A model generated the notes under the pieces. The model did not search any database. It saw only the letters and a list, made by a program, of their open reading frames with translations, and was not told where the DNA came from. The position numbers and the translations under genes are program-made. A stretch of DNA of 64,000 nt. Source: Chitinophaga niastensis. Lineage in GTDB: Bacteria; Bacteroidota; Bacteroidia; Chitinophagales; Chitinophagaceae. Of the stretch, positions 60,786 through 64,000 are shown piece by piece. How positions within the stretch are numbered: the stretch's first letter is position 1; each line of letters begins with the position of its first letter. Location of the stretch: assembly GCF_003014755.1 (NCBI RefSeq), contig NZ_PYAW01000005.1, positions 1 to 64,000 of the forward strand. Direction: 5' to 3'.

Positions 60786-62336
60786 TTATCGCCGGAACCA
60801 GTTGATATCTACACATCCGCCTGCAGCAGGCGTTGATAAGCTGGTATTGAAATTAAACAATGCAAACCGGTTGGCTGTCCAATCCAGTCCCAGACCCATT
60901 TTTAATTCGTTTCCGATAGGAATAAAGTGCTTGCCATTGGTACTGTAGGCAAAAGTGGCAACAAAGCCCTTCTCCCTGACATAGGATTTAAACCAGATCT
61001 TATTATTGCCCTTTAAATTAACAATCGCTACAGTGCTGTCATTGTTAGCCATTATAATTTTTTTTCTTCCGTTGGTTTGCTGAACGGCCACATAAGCATA
61101 GGGAATCTGAAATATGCCCAAACCGGCTATATCACCATCTTTCATCCCGCTGATATCCATTTCCACGGTTCCTTCAGAATAAGGGCCTTCGACCCGCTGA
61201 CTTAAAGTGTTGATGGCATACAGCAATTTTGAAGCTTTTCCCGCTTTTAAACGAAGATAACCCGGACGTTCAGTCAGCGACCATTTGCTATTATCAGGAT
61301 TATGGTTCCATTGCCATTGCAATGCCAACTCCGCAGAATTGAATTCATCGGAGCTGGCAGGAACGGTAATCGGGCAGGTTACTCCAACCACAGGTTTTTG
61401 GAACGTATCCACCCCCATCCCGTTTTTGCCCGGCATGGGCCAGCCATCTACCCAGGTAACCGGTTCCAGGTTAGGCACACGCCCTATAGGTCCGCGGTCC
61501 TGCATAATTATAAACCACCAGGAACCATCTTTCAACTGCACCATACCGCCCTGGTGTAAGCCATTGCCCGGATAGGTATGGTCATCCTGTATCACCACTT
61601 TCGATTCATACGGCCCGTAAATACTGTCTGAACGCAAACAAACCTCCCGACCTGCCGTGCCGCCGGTGGAGCCGAGCAGGTAGTATTTATTATTGACTTT
61701 GTACAGGTGCGATCCTTCGAGATAAGGGAAACCGGGATTGTCGTAAATCTTGCGCTGCGGAACTTTTACGGACTTCGCATCACTGTTTAACTCAGTGATA
61801 TAAAGGGTTTGTTGCCCGTGTGCAACATATACTTTACCATTATCATCAAAAAAGAGCCCCGGATCATACAGGTATTCGTTGAAGATCGTTCTTGTCCATG
61901 GTCCGTTTATTTTTTTAGCGGTACAGATGGAAAAATGCCCTTCCTTTCCTTCCATCTTAGGCGTGCAGAAGCCTACGTAAAAGGTGCTGTCGTGGTAGCG
62001 GATCGTGGCCGCCCAGGAGCCGCTGAGGTACATATCTCCCCCTTTCATATCATAACGGGGATCTTCATCATACCGCGATACGGCATAACCGTTCATTTCC
62101 CAGTTTACCAAATCGCGGGAAACGGCAATGGGGCAACCCGGCACATAATGCATGCTGGTGGAAATAAAATAGAATTTATCATCCACCCGGATAATGTCCG
62201 GGTCCGGCCAGTCGCCCCACATGAGCGGATTGGTAAAATGTCCGTTGCCCAAATCGGGCGTCCAGCTTTTGCTAGTTTGTGAGAAGGTAGTGGTGAAGCA
62301 CAGTAAAAGTGCAGATAATGCTAACATTCTTTTCAT
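60786..62336 (-). CDS. Secreted GH43 glycoside hydrolase with C-terminal beta-sandwich
   Basis: A 516-residue protein with a signal peptide (MKRMLALSALLLCFTTTFS). The five-bladed propeller of GH43 is shown by NPLMWGDWPDPDIIRVDDKF (catalytic base Asp in WPDPD), YDPGLFFDDNGKVYVAHG and FPYLEGSHLYKVNNKYY (catalytic acid Glu). A C-terminal beta-sandwich (PASSDEFNSAELALQWQWNH, then FALFNFNTS) completes the GH43 beta-xylosidase/arabinofuranosidase-type layout. It acts outside the inner membrane on plant-type xylan or arabinan side chains. It is divergent from the large secreted protein to its right. Confidence 0.9.
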   Translation of the reverse strand: MKRMLALSALLLCFTTTFSQTSKSWTPDLGNGHFTNPLMWGDWPDPDIIRVDDKFYFISTSMHYVPGCPIAVSRDLVNWEMNGYAVSRYDEDPRYDMKGGDMYLSGSWAATIRYHDSTFYVGFCTPKMEGKEGHFSICTAKKINGPWTRTIFNEYLYDPGLFFDDNGKVYVAHGQQTLYITELNSDAKSVKVPQRKIYDNPGFPYLEGSHLYKVNNKYYLLGSTGGTAGREVCLRSDSIYGPYESKVVIQDDHTYPGNGLHQGGMVQLKDGSWWFIIMQDRGPIGRVPNLEPVTWVDGWPMPGKNGMGVDTFQKPVVGVTCPITVPASSDEFNSAELALQWQWNHNPDNSKWSLTERPGYLRLKAGKASKLLYAINTLSQRVEGPYSEGTVEMDISGMKDGDIAGLGIFQIPYAYVAVQQTNGRKKIIMANNDSTVAIVNLKGNNKIWFKSYVREKGFVATFAYSTNGKHFIPIGNELKMGLGLDWTANRFALFNFNTSLSTPAAGGCVDINWFRR

Positions 62337-62466
62337 TGATCACTGTATTTTGTTTTCCGTATAACGTTATTTTTCTGAGTGCGGCCTTATCGCTTCTGAC
62401 TGCAAAGGAGCAAAAAAACATTGATGAATGCAAAATTAGCGGATGTTTATATGTGTTGCCTTATAG

Positions 62467-62474
62467 TAACTTTG
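62467..62474 (+). promoter_or_regulatory. Candidate -7 element of the large secreted protein gene
   Basis: taactttg matches TAnnTTTG exactly, 76 bp before the ATG at 62550. A gttt at 62445-62448 lies 18 bp upstream as a weak partner box. Confidence 0.42.
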
Positions 62475-62549
62475 CTTTACGATAATTAAATTAACGCGCT
62501 TGTTTCAGCGCAGTTGTCAAGGCTCACAAATTTAATCAATAGCAGAACA

Positions 62550-64000
62550 ATGAAAAAAAGCAATGGTTGTAACCGGAGGCGTTTAGCCGCCGGGATATTC
62601 ATTTGTACATTACTGACTTTTAACAAGCAGGCAGGTGCGCAGTACATTACGCTGGCCACCAGGTATTCATCCATTGCTATCAATAAGAGCGGGTTTATTA
62701 CCAGTATCAGGGGTAAACAAACGGCAACAGAATACAATCCGAAAGGACTGAGCTCACCGTTGCTGGCGCTGGAAAAGAACGGACGGAATATTTACCCGAC
62801 AGGCGCAAAGCTGCAGGGGAAGCAGCTAAAGCTGTCTTATCCCAACGGCGCTGTTGCAACATTAAAAGTGGATCAGAACAACGACTATCTGCGCTTTGAG
62901 CTGCTGTCGCTGTCACCAAAGAACGGAGTTGATAATGTTGTATGGGGACCTTATAAAACCAACATCTCTAAAACCATCGGTGAAATATTATCGGTGGTAA
63001 GGAGTGATAATTTTGCCATTGGAATTTTGGCAATTGACGATAACACTACCAGTGGCCCGCCCTGCAATGGCGATATGTATCAGTCATGCTACATTATTCA
63101 TTCGCCGGATTCGGTGAAGTACCCACTGCCGGCTAATCTCAAAGAAGGCCAACGGTTCCGTATCGGTGGAGATGGAATAAATGATGTTGCATTTTATTCG
63201 CATCCGGAGGAGTATTACCGATATCTGAATGGCAACGGCGCCAGCCTGGAACCTGCTTTTGGTTCTTCCATTGTATTGCATTCCCGCGACAGGAAGAAAC
63301 CGTATACCATCTTTTATCCGCATTTTAATGATTTTCCCGGTGTTAAGTCGCCCCGTCATATGGAGCTAACCCCCGTTGACGTGGACTATATTGGTTCTTC
63401 TATCGCTTTTTATGCCTGTCCTGATTCACTGGGTCTCCGGGTAATTGAGCAGATTGTTAAAAATGAAGGTTTACCTTATGTAACCCGAAATGGAAAATGG
63501 GTAAAAGATCCTTCCAATTATCAGACAGATATAGCCTGGTCAGGTCCGCATGACAGTCTCGTATCCTATGCCGGTCAATTAGGGCTAAAAGCCGTTCAGG
63601 ATGAAGGTATGGGAGAATATTACACTAATCCTGCAAACCGCTGGGGGGACAAAAAAGTGATGCTCAATCATCAAAAAAGCCCCATCAGTGATTTAACGGC
63701 TTTAACCAATAAAGAAGGAATTGCTTATGGCCTGCATACGCTGACCGAATTTGTTCAGCCATTTAGCAGCGATGTTCATCCTGTGCCTAACGATGGTTTG
63801 TGCACGGTATTGAAAACCCGTATTGCAAAGGCTATTGGTGCAAATGATACACTGATTCAAGTGATGGATACAAGCTATTTGAATGAGTTTGGCGGATGGG
63901 ATGACAACCGGGTGAATGTGTTGAAAATCGGAAAAGAGCTGATCAGGTATAAAGGCGTAACCACTACAAAACCCTATACACTTACCGGTGTGGAACGGGG
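62550..64000 (+). CDS. Large secreted protein, probably carbohydrate-active (cut by window edge)
   Basis: The frame is open from ATG 62550 through the right edge (483 codons). A signal peptide follows the basic start (MKKSNGCNRRRLAAGIFICT, then LLTFNKQAGA). The mature part begins with a beta-rich domain (SSIAINKSGFITSIRGKQTA, TLKVDQNNDYLRFELLSLS) as in glycosidase N-terminal sandwiches, followed at about residue 290 by VDYIGSSIAFYACPDSLGLR, IVKNEGLPYVTRNGKWVKDP and then LGLKAVQDEGMGEYYTNPAN, which could start a TIM-barrel domain. I cannot name the family from the visible part. Its neighbour is a GH43 enzyme, which supports glycan degradation. Confidence 0.65.
   Translation, partial: MKKSNGCNRRRLAAGIFICTLLTFNKQAGAQYITLATRYSSIAINKSGFITSIRGKQTATEYNPKGLSSPLLALEKNGRNIYPTGAKLQGKQLKLSYPNGAVATLKVDQNNDYLRFELLSLSPKNGVDNVVWGPYKTNISKTIGEILSVVRSDNFAIGILAIDDNTTSGPPCNGDMYQSCYIIHSPDSVKYPLPANLKEGQRFRIGGDGINDVAFYSHPEEYYRYLNGNGASLEPAFGSSIVLHSRDRKKPYTIFYPHFNDFPGVKSPRHMELTPVDVDYIGSSIAFYACPDSLGLRVIEQIVKNEGLPYVTRNGKWVKDPSNYQTDIAWSGPHDSLVSYAGQLGLKAVQDEGMGEYYTNPANRWGDKKVMLNHQKSPISDLTALTNKEGIAYGLHTLTEFVQPFSSDVHPVPNDGLCTVLKTRIAKAIGANDTLIQVMDTSYLNEFGGWDDNRVNVLKIGKELIRYKGVTTTKPYTLTGVER

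Overview
The window reads as chromosomal DNA of a Bacteroidota bacterium, most likely of the family Chitinophagaceae and close to Chitinophaga. The evidence is protein content rather than a marker gene: a Bacteroidota-type RHS-like surface protein, OMP_b-brl-type TonB receptor, LytTR/LytS regulators, a grasp-with-spasm peptide locus, GH43 enzymes, and several TAnnTTTG promoter elements with TTG boxes about 19-20 bp upstream. I saw no rRNA, tRNA or CRISPR array.

Layout. 1-2.8 kb: the 5' end of an RHS-like giant surface protein with two upstream secreted partners. 3.9-7.5 kb: an SDR enzyme, a membrane hybrid histidine kinase with its own LuxR output domain, and a GNAT acetyltransferase. 8.3-17.1 kb: an accessory, partly decayed stretch with a trypsin-like remnant, a lipoprotein, a broken gene, a PIN-domain toxin with a 53-residue partner, a SymE-like toxin, an XRE regulator, two conserved unknowns, an ArsR-SRPBCC-SRPBCC operon behind a truncated DoxX gene, and a short duplicated gene fragment.

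17.1-31.8 kb is the richest region. It holds a grasp-with-spasm ribosomal peptide locus: three tandem precursor genes with double-glycine leaders, an ATP-grasp maturase, a small unknown protein, a SPASM-type maturase that has lost its C-terminal cysteines, a C39-peptidase ABC exporter, a HlyD-type adaptor and an outer-membrane receptor. Around it lie a papain-fold protein, an HExxH protein, a LytTR/LytS pair, an S41 peptidase and a fourth, unrelated double-glycine precursor. The precursors are probably modified in the cytoplasm, cleaved after GG by the C39 domain and exported.

32.2-40.7 kb: small redox and hydrolase genes interleaved with three AraC regulators (alpha/beta hydrolase, SDR, beta-lactamase-fold hydrolase, FAD monooxygenase). 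41.0-47.1 kb: a four-gene Wadjet/MksBEFG-like SMC defence operon (kleisin, KITE, SMC ATPase, Toprim nuclease) with a good promoter, followed by a frameshifted serine-recombinase remnant. 48.0-54.0 kb: a rifampicin phosphotransferase, an NmrA-type oxidoreductase, a small inverted-repeat element and catalase-peroxidase KatG.

54.3-60.7 kb: two glycosyltransferases, a UbiA prenyltransferase and an ABC exporter, with a divergently transcribed terpene-cyclase-like protein; this looks like an uncharacterised isoprenoid-glycoside pathway. 60.8-64.0 kb: a GH43 glycosidase and the start of a large secreted protein cut by the window edge.
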